Source: Brachyhypopomus gauderio
Lineage: Eukaryota; Chordata; Actinopteri; Gymnotiformes; Hypopomidae
Length of the DNA stretch: 64,000 bases
Reading direction: 5' to 3'
Assembly: GCF_052324685.1 (NCBI RefSeq)
Contig: NC_135228.1
Location: 14,058,420 to 14,122,419, forward strand
In this document: positions 12,101 through 21,000 of the stretch, in pieces
Position numbering within the stretch: position 1 is the stretch's first letter
Layout of the letters: each line of letters opens with the position of its first letter
Made by a program: the position numbers and the translations under genes
Notes under the pieces: generated by a model
Databases searched by the model: none
What the model was told of the DNA's origin: nothing
What the model saw: the letters and a program-made list of their open reading frames with translations, nothing else

Positions 12101-13119
12101 CATGAGTTCCTACTTTAAGATCTGCAGCGTCTTCTCTCAGTAAAACATGTCAGTGTCTTTTAGACAAGCGAATTTCCAGAAAAAGTTCAAAAGTTATGCT
12201 ATATATTTGATTTATGAATATAACAGCATTATGGAAATGATTAGAACTTTCAGGGCATGATAATATTTTCTTTACCTACTTGTAACTGGTTGTACTTGTA
12301 ATTCTGTTTCTCAGAATTTACTCAGGTTTAACCACATTAATGTAGCATATCACAGAATCACAATACTCCATTCATAGACATCTTAATATGATCATCTTTG
12401 GATACTTACTTGTAAAATATGTTTTACACATCTGTTTAAGTAGCAGCCTCTTCTGTGAAACTACAGATGTCCCTTATGCATCCATCAGATCAATGAGTGG
12501 TAATGATGCGGCTGTTGCCGTGCCTTCACACATTCATCCTCTTCAACTTTCATGTCTATGAGCCCCTCAGGAGATATCAAACATCTGTCTGGCCCAGTAA
12601 TCTTATGTGTCTCTAAAGCTGGCATGTCAATCTGTAGTACCCAAGCTGTGCTGTCAGGTCCATTTAAGATGACAGACACGTCTTTACTGAAACCCCTTTG
12701 CAGTACTATAAAAACCAGATCAGTAGGTCAGGTGACATACCACGTCCCTAGGCAACTTCACACACATTCACCATTCATCTCTCTTCACCTCACCTGCCTC
12801 ACCATTTTGTTTAAATAAAATTGTCAAATATTTTAAAAATAATGGAATTACTGTGTGTTCATTATTGAGTGTGTTCAACCGAATAGATTGAATAGATAGA
12901 TAGAATATATAGTAATAGATACATTAATCTGCCACTAGCTGTATAAGCTTCTTTCAGAGCCATCTTTAAACCGAAGTTAATCGCCCATCGCCATCCGAAC
13001 ATCATCACTTTAACAACAAAAAGGGAAGGTGGCTCTGGCCAGCCGGGAGAAGCACGCGGCCACTCACCTTTCTGCGTGGCGCTGTCAAACTTCCAGGACT
13101 TGAAGCATGTGAGTCCCAT
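1715..13119 (-). CDS. Rho GTPase-activating protein of the ARHGAP22/24/25 (FilGAP) family, closest in feel to ARHGAP24
   Basis: Family members switch off Rac/Cdc42-type GTPases at the cell edge through a RhoGAP domain. Visible coding exons in transcript order are 13119-13068, 8617-8504, 4957-4750, 4531-4402, 3737-3664, 3558-3437, 3189-2178 and 1952-1715. All splice phases agree, giving 649 residues as joined. Residues 1-17 are a short leader. Residues 18-55 are the end of a PH domain with its final helix ([13 protein letters not shown]). The RhoGAP domain runs from about residue 56 ([11 protein letters not shown]) with the arginine finger in GLFRQSGQ (R100), then [20 protein letters not shown] and [20 protein letters not shown] long Ser/Pro-rich linker and a C-terminal coiled coil ending [12 protein letters not shown] follow. 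The CEILL and VYDNI motifs of the linker recall ARHGAP24, while [10 protein letters not shown] and FLLCG recall ARHGAP25, so the exact orthologue is left open. The exon for the first half of the PH domain was not found. Confidence 0.9.
2178..3189 (-). CDS. ARHGAP large linker exon
   Basis: This 1,012-nt exon finishes the RhoGAP domain ([17 protein letters not shown]). It then encodes a long Ser/Pro/Gly-rich disordered linker with VYDNI and [12 protein letters not shown] motifs and begins the coiled coil ([14 protein letters not shown]). The large single linker exon is typical of the family. Confidence 0.93.
3437..3558 (-). CDS. ARHGAP exon: RhoGAP core with GTPase contact residues
   Basis: This 122-nt exon encodes [19 protein letters not shown], then [20 protein letters not shown]. 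The NKMS..NLA..FGPN signature contains the conserved Lys and Asn that stabilise the arginine finger in RhoGAP domains. The acceptor is TTTGCAG and the donor is GTGGGG. Confidence 0.95.
3664..3737 (-). CDS. ARHGAP exon: RhoGAP core
   Basis: This 74-nt exon encodes [20 protein letters not shown] and continues KYIC. It matches the LP..NYNLLKYIC segment of ARHGAP24 and has a strong GTAAGT donor. Confidence 0.93.
4402..4531 (-). CDS. ARHGAP exon: RhoGAP core
   Basis: This 130-nt exon encodes [20 protein letters not shown], then [14 protein letters not shown], the most conserved helix pair of the family. It joins upstream through AG|C (Ser) and ends in phase 0 at GTATCT. Confidence 0.95.
4750..4957 (-). 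CDS. ARHGAP exon: RhoGAP domain start with arginine finger
   Basis: This 208-nt exon encodes [18 protein letters not shown], then [22 protein letters not shown] and [10 protein letters not shown]. The Arg in GLFR is the catalytic finger inserted into the GTPase active site. The acceptor is CCTCAG and the donor is GTAAGT. Confidence 0.95.
5085..5490. repeat. Fold-back minisatellite in an ARHGAP intron
   Basis: The left arm (about 5,100-5,320) repeats GACCACAGGACTACTG and TTAAAGTTTGGACTACTG-type motifs. The spacing of the TTAAAGTTT motif is about 70, 49 and 70 bp. The right arm (about 5,363-5,490) repeats AGCAGTCCTGTGGTCAGT, the reverse complement of the left-arm motif. The two arms could pair into a long imperfect hairpin. 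No coding content is seen. Confidence 0.85.
5873..5909. repeat. (CT)n microsatellite
   Basis: An uninterrupted CT run inside the ARHGAP intron. Confidence 0.95.
6715..6750. repeat. (CT)n microsatellite
   Basis: An uninterrupted CT run followed by CT/CCCGT-rich low-complexity DNA to about 6,935. Confidence 0.95.
7743..7800. repeat. 26-bp tandem duplication
   Basis: Two perfect adjacent copies of a unit containing ACTGTAACGCTACTGGAATC. Confidence 0.9.
8504..8617 (-). CDS. ARHGAP exon encoding the second half of the PH domain
   Basis: This 114-nt exon begins after a CTGGCAG acceptor and ends at a GTGACT donor, phase 1 at both ends. The product reads [17 protein letters not shown], then [18 protein letters not shown]. 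It aligns with the SYLLMAS and DWVKSIRRVIWGPFGG segment just before the RhoGAP domain in ARHGAP22/24/25. The SYFFLSNS strand and the conserved Trp of the last PH helix are present. Confidence 0.85.
9021..9132. repeat. (GT)n and (TA)n microsatellites
   Basis: A GT run at 9,021-9,059 and a TA run at about 9,086-9,131, separated by a short unique spacer, in ARHGAP intron 1. Confidence 0.95.
9420..10592 (-). mobile_element. Decayed Tc1-like DNA transposon, truncated at its 3' end
   Basis: On the minus strand, broken frames recover Tc1 transposase pieces such as [20 protein letters not shown] with [12 protein letters not shown], then SDESHF, then [17 protein letters not shown]. These correspond to the GFHGRAA, WCKARRHWT and SDESRF blocks of fish Tc1 transposases. 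The right end has the decayed inverted repeat GTCCATATACCTTTGGCC. No matching left end was found, so the element seems truncated near 9,420. Many stops show that it is inactive. Confidence 0.8.
10196..10326. repeat. 12-14 bp tandem repeat (GTACTGACTCTCTG-like)
   Basis: About nine imperfect units expanded inside the decayed Tc1 element. Confidence 0.9.
10593..13067. other. ARHGAP intron 1, distal part; no exon recognised
   Basis: A 25-base G run sits at 12,006-12,030. The segment 11,030-11,210 is rich in TAATTA-type motifs and free of recognisable repeats, and could be a conserved regulatory element. A minus-strand frame at 12,485-12,679 has no recognisable family. The missing PH exon was sought here without success. 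Confidence 0.5.
12006..12030. repeat. Poly(G) tract, 25 bases
   Basis: A homopolymer run, prone to length error in assembly. Confidence 0.9.
13068..13119 (-). CDS. ARHGAP first coding exon
   Basis: The exon encodes [17 protein letters not shown] plus one base and ends at a GTGAGT donor in phase 1. An in-frame TAG five codons upstream (13,132-13,134) supports this ATG. The WKF core faintly resembles the NWDF leader of ARHGAP25. Phase 1 lets the exon join a missing PH exon, the PH-tail exon (8,617) or the RhoGAP exon (4,957) directly; the last choice would resemble the known PH-less ARHGAP24 isoforms. Cys5 near the N terminus might be lipidated, but that is only a guess. Confidence 0.75.
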
Positions 13120-13131
13120 GCTGCAGGTGTC

Positions 13132-13401
13132 CTAGCTACGCCGGAGCTCAGCTCCCCGACGGCCGCTGATCATGGTTTCAGGGGCAGCCGGCGCTGCTGC
13201 TGGTGCTGGGGGGAGGCTGGGCGGAGGCTGGCCACGCCACGGGCGTCCCTGAGAGAAGACTCCCCAGCGCTGCCATGGCCCGCGCTGCTCTGGCGCTCCA
13301 TCCGTCTGCCTCCCCATATCTCCCTCCCCATCCATCTCATCAATAAAGACTCCACCGTCCTGGGAGGGTGGGGGGGGTTGGGGTGGAGGGGCTGGAGACA
13401 C
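13132..13401 (-). other. Probable ARHGAP 5' UTR with an 89-codon upstream reading frame
   Basis: This GC-rich, Pro/Gly-rich open frame ends at a TAG only 12 bases before the leader ATG and in the same frame. It is either an upstream ORF in the 5' UTR or chance. Its low-complexity composition gives no family match. Confidence 0.4.
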
Positions 13402-13457
13402 AGGAGGACGGGGCGGGGGCCCTCTGCAGCAGGCACGCTCGAGCCCTCACGCACCCG

Positions 13458-13460
<3 letters not shown>

Positions 13461-13499
<39 letters not shown>
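13461..13499. repeat. (AC)n microsatellite
   Basis: An AC run immediately upstream of the presumed ARHGAP 5' UTR. Confidence 0.95.
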
Positions 13500-13501
<2 letters not shown>

Positions 13502-13632
13502 ACACACTTGCTAAGCCAAAGCCTGGTCTCAGCAACCCTTCAGCAGCTGTAATTACTTCAGTACAGTAGAGCATCTCAGGCAGCAGGGCCAATTTCCCTA
13601 ATGCATCCACCTCACTGTGCCCCACAACCCAC

Positions 13633-13656
13633 TCCCCCCCCCCCCCCCCCCCCCCC
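13633..13656. repeat. Poly(C) tract
   Basis: A C homopolymer of about 24 bases. Confidence 0.9.
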
Positions 13657-13659
13657 AGC

Positions 13660-15413
13660 CTCCACCTAGCATTTGGTTTAATGGCCATCGACATGATCGC
13701 CGCTCACCCGCAAGCAATGACTCAAAGAGGTTATAAAGACAGGAGCGGGTGGCCGTCACGTTAAACTTTTGAACCATTCTCCATTACACTAAGAGGAGGC
13801 GCTCTCCCCCCCCCCCCTCGCTCTCTCATCTTCTCTATATCTTTTCCTCTCTTTCCCCTACCCTTCCACTCCCTCTCTCTCTCTTTCTAACTCTCCCTCT
13901 CTCTTACCTCTCTCGCTCCCTCTGTCTCACCATAGACCTGATTTATGTTCTCTGGCCTGGCAGCATCTTAGGGACATATTGATTCTGATGAAAGAGGTTC
14001 ACTTCATTTGGAAGAAGGAACAGTTTTTCTGACCAGACTTTATACATCCCATCAAATCTGGGAGCTTTAGCTGGGTTGATACGGCCACGGACTTGTCATA
14101 AATGCCACAGCAACATGACGGCTTACTGGGGCCTTCGCCCCTCTTACTAACACAAGACGCTAAACCAAGATCTCCACAAAATTGGTCTTCTGTGGGCTAA
14201 TTTTTCACATACACATGAATGTACTTCTTTTCCCTTTAGTAATAGCAATCAACCTAATCTAACCCTAACCCTAACCCTAACATGTAGGATTGTCACTACA
14301 GTTTCTCATTTGTTTCTGTGATAGATTCCAGGTACCTTGCAATGAGTGAGCAGTAGAGACAGAGGCAGAGGTTTCTCACTGAACTCTTGGTTCTTGGATT
14401 TGACTGTTATTGAGTTAAAGTGCAATATTACCAAGACTGCACTGCACCCACACCATTACCATCCTAAACCTTAGGATATATATACACGTTTGCATTTGCA
14501 GCCCAGGGATCGGGTCTCCTCCGCTCACGTGTTGTTCACCGTCTGAGGTGATTCACTCCCTGAGCACGGCCCACAATGGAGGCAATTCCAATTACTGCTG
14601 AGAGCTTTCATCTCCCTCCGTGTCAATATGCCTGACTCACGATTTTCATGTGCTGAGGTAGAGGCTCTTCAGAAAATGAAACCAGACACGCAATCACCGG
14701 CAGCCCTCCTAGCACACGCTCCCACACCCACTTCATCTCCCCTCCCCTCTCATGACATGTCAGTCTTCCACACTGACACTCTATGGCCTGGTGGGACATC
14801 CTTCATTTTAAATTACACTGAAGGCTTTAGTCACTTTTCTTTAATAGAGAAGCAGCCTGGTAAATGTGCTATAGAAATTCAAGTGCAGTTCTTCTTGTCC
14901 CAAAAACAGTTCATTTCGGCTGTTTCATGCCCCACACACCAAAACAGGGTTTCCAACTTAGTGATATAAACCATGCCACCCTAATACACACCAAGACTAC
15001 TACTGCCCTCTACAGGCAGACTCACACCATAGCAGACAGTAGGATCCTGGGAAGGTGCCCAAACTCACTGATTTGTTATTGTACTATGTGCTTTTTCGTC
15101 AACTGCAGGGCTGCTTATCATGATAAATACTGGTTTAACCACTCTGTAAAAAAGCCATTACTCAGTCCAGTATGGGCATCTTGTAACTTGTTTCGTATAC
15201 GCTCGGTGAGGTTCTGCTATTTGCAGTGAACACTAAGGTAGCACAGGCAGCACACACAAGCCCTTGACTAAAGCTATTCTCTTTATGTATGCCACAGGGT
15301 TGAGGAAGGTCAGAATGCTTCATGAACTCCAAATACATGCTACTTTAGGACACACTCATTAGTGCTTAATGTATTCAAACGGATTAATCATGGTCAGACC
15401 ACATGTGGTTCAC
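13660..15413. other. Intergenic DNA between the head-to-head ARHGAP and clk4 genes
   Basis: It holds C- and CT-rich low-complexity DNA (13,800-13,930), a telomere-like repeat at 14,259-14,281 and unremarkable unique sequence. The stretch 14,500-14,640 is unique and moderately GC-rich, with no recognisable gene. Confidence 0.5.
14259..14281. repeat. Interstitial telomeric repeat (CCCTAA)n
   Basis: Nearly four perfect units of the vertebrate telomere hexamer on the C-rich strand, flanked by a degenerate AACCTAAT unit. Confidence 0.9.
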
Positions 15414-16992
15414 ATATACAATTCACAAAGTTAAGGATTATTGGCTTTCAGGTGAAATTTATAGAAAATGTAAAAAGTTCATGCTATGGTAATATTGTAT
15501 CATGAAAGTAGGGCATTTAAGTAGAAGCATGCAATGCTGATTTTCTCATCTCAAACAACTTATTGAAATCAAAGCCAACAACAGGGTATACCCACACACA
15601 GTGGGCATAAAAACCTATTCCATGTTTTCACTAGTATTTGACATGTTCTCATTATCCATTTTCTGTCTCACAAATGCCCCCCCCCCAAAAAAAAACCACA
15701 CTCAAAAAAACAAACAAAAAAAAACCTCTATAATGTTCTGTTGGTGGCGCTATATTAAAGGCCCTATCCATCATCATCAAAACAAGACTTGTGGTCATTA
15801 ATGTTGAGAAGTAAATTTGAGAAGATATGTATGAAGAATTAAAGATTTTAAATTTAAATTTAAATTCTAATTTAAAGGTTTGGCCTGATGGTGGCGATAG
15901 AGGACAGGTTAACTCACTGATATTCAATGGGTTATTTATGTATTAAACAAATAAACAAAGTGCCTGTCACAAAAATGTGGTCAACAATATTCTGTAAATC
16001 ATTTTCTGAAGGTAAATATCCCTGGGGTCAAATTGACCCCAAGGACGAATCGTCTTATTATATTTGAGGACAATAGGACAGACACACCATCCCAAAATGT
16101 CAGTGTCTCAATTACTTGTATAACAATATCTCATGCAGTTCACAAATAGACTTATTGTCTGCTGAGGCATGGTATCCCTCTCTTCTTGAACGGTGGCCTT
16201 CAGGTCACTGAGGTTCTGGAGTACAAAGTTATGAGCCTGTACACAGCGATTCAGCTGATCTCATAGGTTTTCAATTTTGGAGAAAGTCTTTCTAATGATG
16301 CAACCTTGATGAGCTGAAGCATTGTTGTCCATGAAGATGAAATTAGGCCCATGTTGTTCATGCAGAGGCACAATGACTGGATTAGTTGTTATTCAGTTAG
16401 TATTGGCTTGTCATTGTACCATTAACAGTAGTGTAGGGCAGTTCTGTGTTGACTAAACACACCTGCTGACACTAACACCACCACCATGTAAATGGTTTTG
16501 AATGGTTTGACATTCAGTGTGGCCAAATGACATCCACTTCAATGCCTTTCTGTGACTCTTCCAGTCTCTCTGTGTGGCTGTTACAACCTGCTGATGATAC
16601 TCTAAGATGAGTGCCCGTTCTATCTGAGAACATCCTGTTTGAATCCTCTCAATGGCAAGGTAGTGTTGATCAGTTGTTAGGAGTTGTCTTGATATCATGA
16701 TGTCAAAATGTGAACCGCATGACGCGTAGGACCATTTAAATACCAATTCTAATTGAACGAGGAAACATATTGGGCGATTCATGGATCAAACACCTGTAAA
16801 TTTTGCTGTTAAGCTCCTTGATAGAGAACAGCAAGTTGTACAAAAATTACTGAAACACTGAACAGTCGGACATGTGTGTTCCAAAGTTTAGAGGTCAGAT
16901 TAAATTCATCTGTTGAGATTAGAGTGCATTTTAGGTTCATCCTAAAATTTCACCCGAAAGCCAAATATCCCTAACTTTTTGTGAGTAGTGTA
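15414..16992 (-). mobile_element. Near full-length but inactive Tc1-like transposon
   Basis: The ends are inverted repeats. The left end reads GGCTTTCAGGTGAAATTT (15,442-15,459) and the right end AAATTTCACCCGAAAGCC (16,946-16,963). The right terminus reads AACTTTTTGTGAGTAGTG followed by TA. The minus strand at 16,453-16,782 carries the helix-turn-helix part of a transposase (LTTDQHYLAIERIQTGCSQ) with several frame breaks. The total length of about 1.58 kb suits Tc1 elements. It lies between the ARHGAP and clk4 promoters. Confidence 0.87.
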
Positions 16993-17589
16993 TATCACAC
17001 ACCTATAAATGGGTAAGAACAATTTATTTTTCTGTCACTAATAGTTTTATTTTCATCAGCAAAACCATTTCTCTGTGTAATGTTGAATTAACATTACACT
17101 GGGAAAGGTGGGATAACATCTTGATATCAGGCAACATAAATGTGTTTCTTTTATCTGAGCAGACAGAATATTCAGGTACATGTTCTTGACAAGATAACCA
17201 TACTGAAATCACAAACGCTTTTAAGCTGATGGCAATGCGAAGGGTTTATCACCATGCTTCGGAGAGTTCCATAGTGAACGATCAACGAGAATGTTTCTGT
17301 GACCATGACCAGTGTTTGAAATGATCACTTACGTTAATTAATCAAACCCTGAGACTGAATCCGAGTTTACACCTATGGTTTCATCATATCAAAAGAATCA
17401 AGTATTTCTCTTGATGCGTTTCCAACGTCATATATTCCACACACTTACTTTTATTTTATGCGCTCGTGTTCTTTACATTCCTAGAACGATAGCATGTTGT
17501 GTAATCAGTGTACCGCTTAAACTGCTTTGGAGGAAATTAACTATATTAAAACGCCCTTTCTCAGTTAGTTAACACCATAGTCAGACAGA

Positions 17590-17719
17590 AGACGCCCACA
17601 GGTCTCCAAACCGGAAACGACGTTACTCCGTTTAATATACAACGGAAGTCAAGTCACACAGTAGGAAGCGCACAGATCGGGCGAAAATACAGTTTTATTT
17701 CGATCAAAAGTTGTTCGAG
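17590..17719 (+). promoter_or_regulatory. clk4: Probable clk4 promoter and 5' UTR exon
   Basis: A short segment with ETS-type cores CCGGAA (17,611) and CGGAAG (17,643) and several CpG dinucleotides precedes a GAG|GTGAGA donor at 17,719/17,720. The next good acceptor is TGTTTCAG at 17,811-17,818. This fits a non-coding first exon under a TATA-less housekeeping promoter. The exact transcription start is not visible. Confidence 0.55.
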
Positions 17720-17941
17720 GTGAGATGTTTTTTTTACGAAGGTTGTGTTTATTTAATTAAAGCAATAAACTGGCGGACTCCTCGCCTCTCCCGTACTAGC
17801 TAGCTAATCTTGTTTCAGTCATCCGTGTTGTGAAGGTCTGTGCGTTAGCTGACTAGCTCGCTAACCAACTGGACCGGTGTTCTGTGTGAGTGATTTCTGG
17901 TCGTAATTTGTATTAGAAGCACTTGTATTCTGGAGCGACAG

Positions 17942-18093
17942 ATGCGGCGAACAAAGCGGATGCGGGATGGCTGGATCACAGAGTACAGTTGGGAGGAGCG
18001 GGTCGAGGACTGGAAGCGACCGAAGAGGAACTCCCGCAGCTGTGAACGAGAGGGCAGGCCCGGACGGTACCATCACTACAGAACCTACGAAAG
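17942..18093 (+). CDS. clk4: clk4 coding exon 1
   Basis: The exon carries the start ATG and the basic leader [19 protein letters not shown], and ends GAA AG|GTATTT. The exon probably begins upstream at 17,819 after TGTTTCAG. An AG directly before the ATG makes a later acceptor possible. Confidence 0.9.
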
Positions 18094-21000
18094 GTATTTG
18101 GTCAGAACATACAAGTACACGTACCGCAAGTCCAGTGCTGCTGGTGATTCACAACACACTATATGTATGCGTGAGACCGTGAACGTCAGCGGTTTGAATG
18201 CTTATTTATAGAGTGTGTTCTGGTGGTTGTAAACTGACTGTTGTGAAGAATGTTATAGGCCTCTCACACACACCTAACTGCTGCCAGCTATTCAGAGGAT
18301 CCTATGGAAGACATCATGAATACTGAATATGATTCCACAATGAAAAAAGTGTATCTCTCAGTCTGTGATATAAAATCTAGTCCATCTAGCACCATCCATC
18401 AAATGCACGGCATGGTGCTTGTTAAACGAAGGTCTTGGCTTCAGTTCTCGGGGAGCACACATGCTGTCATACTGATAAATATATATGTGACTCTGGATAG
18501 GAGCCAAATGGCATGATTACAGATGAGAAATATCCTCTCTTGGCAATGATGACGTTTGTTTTGCAGGTGTTATTCTGATATGTTTGCTTAGACACTCCGT
18601 TTAATAACCCCATTTCAGTTTCCTGGTGTGGATTTGAATTATGGGTCCAGCGATCAGATGGTGTGAGGCTTGAATAAGCTGAGAGCCCCATCATACAGTG
18701 CGCTGAAAGCATCCTATTCGAGGATGTACTGTGACTACACTGACAGGTTAAAGTATGGGACTTCCTCAAGCTACGTGTGTGTAAGCAGGAGGGTGGAGCA
18801 GGCATTCCGACGGGTGCTGTCTCTGGGACTGGCTCTAAGTATAGCCTCCACTGAGGATCCTTCCCTTCTGGGACGACACTCGATGCAGGCAGATCAAGAT
18901 ACAGCGTTCCTCGTGTCATTGCTGAAAGGCCTAAGAAATCCTACCAAACGCAAAGGTCCGGTCGTAGAGCCGGCGCAGGGGGGTCGCGCGGTCTTCCAGC
19001 GAGCTCGGAGAAGAAGCTGCACGATTTCCCCTCCCACGTTGCATTTTTTGTGACCGTGGCTCGTTTTGTTCCTTTTTGTTTTTCCAGGCGCAACAAGAGC
19101 ATCAGGAAGCTGGAGTGTGTAGGGGGCAGAGTGCCCAGCCCGGAGGTGCGGAGCTACGTGGAGCGGCCCGCCGTCCGCAGGGACAGGAGCAGCGACTGGC
19201 ACCACTACAGCAAGTCGTCTGCGCGCAGTGGGCGGAGCCAGCGCAGCAGCAGAGAGCGCCCGCGCCAGGCCCGTCACAGCCACCACTCCCGCTCGGTGAG
19301 CACTGAGACGCGGGACCGCGTTTAGGCCTCTTACAAGCACTGATGCATTATTTGGGGACGGGCACTTTGTATTTTGAGGGGTGGACAACTTGGGGTATTT
19401 CATGTCAAAACCGGAGGTTTGTTTTGCCATGAAAATGTACAGATGTACAGTCGGGGTAAAGTTTGTAAACTTTTGGAATTATCTTGATTTCTGTGTAGTG
19501 CTTCTTAAAATGTCATATGATTTTGATCAAATTTATAACAATTTATAGATGTTCTTTATTTAACATACAGTCCATCAGTTTACAACACATGTTTAGGAGC
19601 AAGTCCTACAGAAATTCAGATAATTCCAATTAATTTGCAGACTTTTTCATTAACATTAACGAAGTGAAGAAATGTTCTGTATGTTTTTTAAATTGTATTA
19701 AAGGAATGGTCAGTTTTAAATGCTTAAAAACATGTTGATGATAATAGCCATTCCAGAGTGTATTCTGTTGTTACTCCACTTTACTCCAAGTCTTTTGTCT
19801 GAAAATGTGTTGCCATGTCTTTCTTCTGTAACACGCGTGATGTTGGCCCGGTGCCGTTGTTCGGGCTGAATTTGAAATTGCTGCTGCCGTGGCTGGGCAC
19901 GGGCCTTCCGAACCGCTCCCTCCCCTTCACCGAACCTACTTGCTGAATGAATGAATGGCGTGTTCGGGCCCGGTTCTGACTGGTGTTTGATGATGGTGAT
20001 GATGGTGATGGTGGTGATGGCTGGTGCCCGTCAACGTGACTCCCCCCCCTTCCAGAAAAGTCATCGCAGGAAAAGAAGCAGGAGTTTTGAGGATGATGAG
20101 GAGGGTCACCTGATCTATCACAATGGACACATGCTAAGAGCAAGATGTATAGAACACGTATCTTTCTCTGTCTGTTCTGTGTCTAGTGGTTGGGAGACTT
20201 CAGGCTAGTCGGGGGTGGGGGGGGTATAACTTTTCAAGGGGAGTTGCAATTATTCTTGACTGGATTTAAATAACTTATGTGGAAATATCATGCTGGGTAT
20301 CTGCCTGTTAGTGTATATACTCAAATTTACTTATTTAAAACATGCAAACAAAAGCACTCTCAGTGCGCTGTAATTTGCTAGGTCTCTTAACTGGTTTATC
20401 CATATCGCCATTGTTTTTGTACTGACTGTCTTTTCTCGTTTCTGTGTAGATGAGATTGTAAGCACTCTCGGAGAAGGAGCATTTGGAAAAGTGGTGGAGT
20501 GCATTGACCACTCGAAGTAAGCTTTTCTCTCACATCGGTCCTGCCTTACTTGCCAAGCATTAAAGCACATAGTGCAGTGCTATTGGTTTTCCACTCAGCT
20601 GTCCCCCTTATGATCTGTCGGTCGTGTGCTGGCAGAGATGGTGTGAGGGTGGCTCTGAAGATCATAAAAAACCAGGATCGCTACAGAGAGGCGGCGTTGT
20701 CAGAAGTGGAGGTGCTGGAACGGATGAACTCCTTGGACTCTGAGAAGAAATTGTGAGTTGCTTATTTCGACATATTGTGCATATTCTCTTGCTTCGCTAA
20801 AGAAAAGCATCGAGTATTGTACAATTCTCATTTAGTGGCTGTGTGCGAATGCTGGACTGGTTCGACCACCACAGTCACATCTGCATCGTGTTTGAGTTGC
20901 TGGGGTTGAGCACGTACGACTTCCTGAAGGAGAACGGCTTTATGCCCTTTAGCGTGGACCAGATCAGACACATGGCAGATCAGATCTTCAAAGCTGTACA

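Noticed and set aside
12485..12679. Minus-strand frame [18 protein letters not shown] as the missing ARHGAP PH exon
   Set aside because: It lacks the GWL..Q and W..R.FVL pattern of PH domains and has no phase-1 donor at its end.
18467..18919. 150-residue minus-strand frame in clk4 intron 1
   Set aside because: No start context, splice site or family resemblance; it overlaps another plus-strand frame of equal length.
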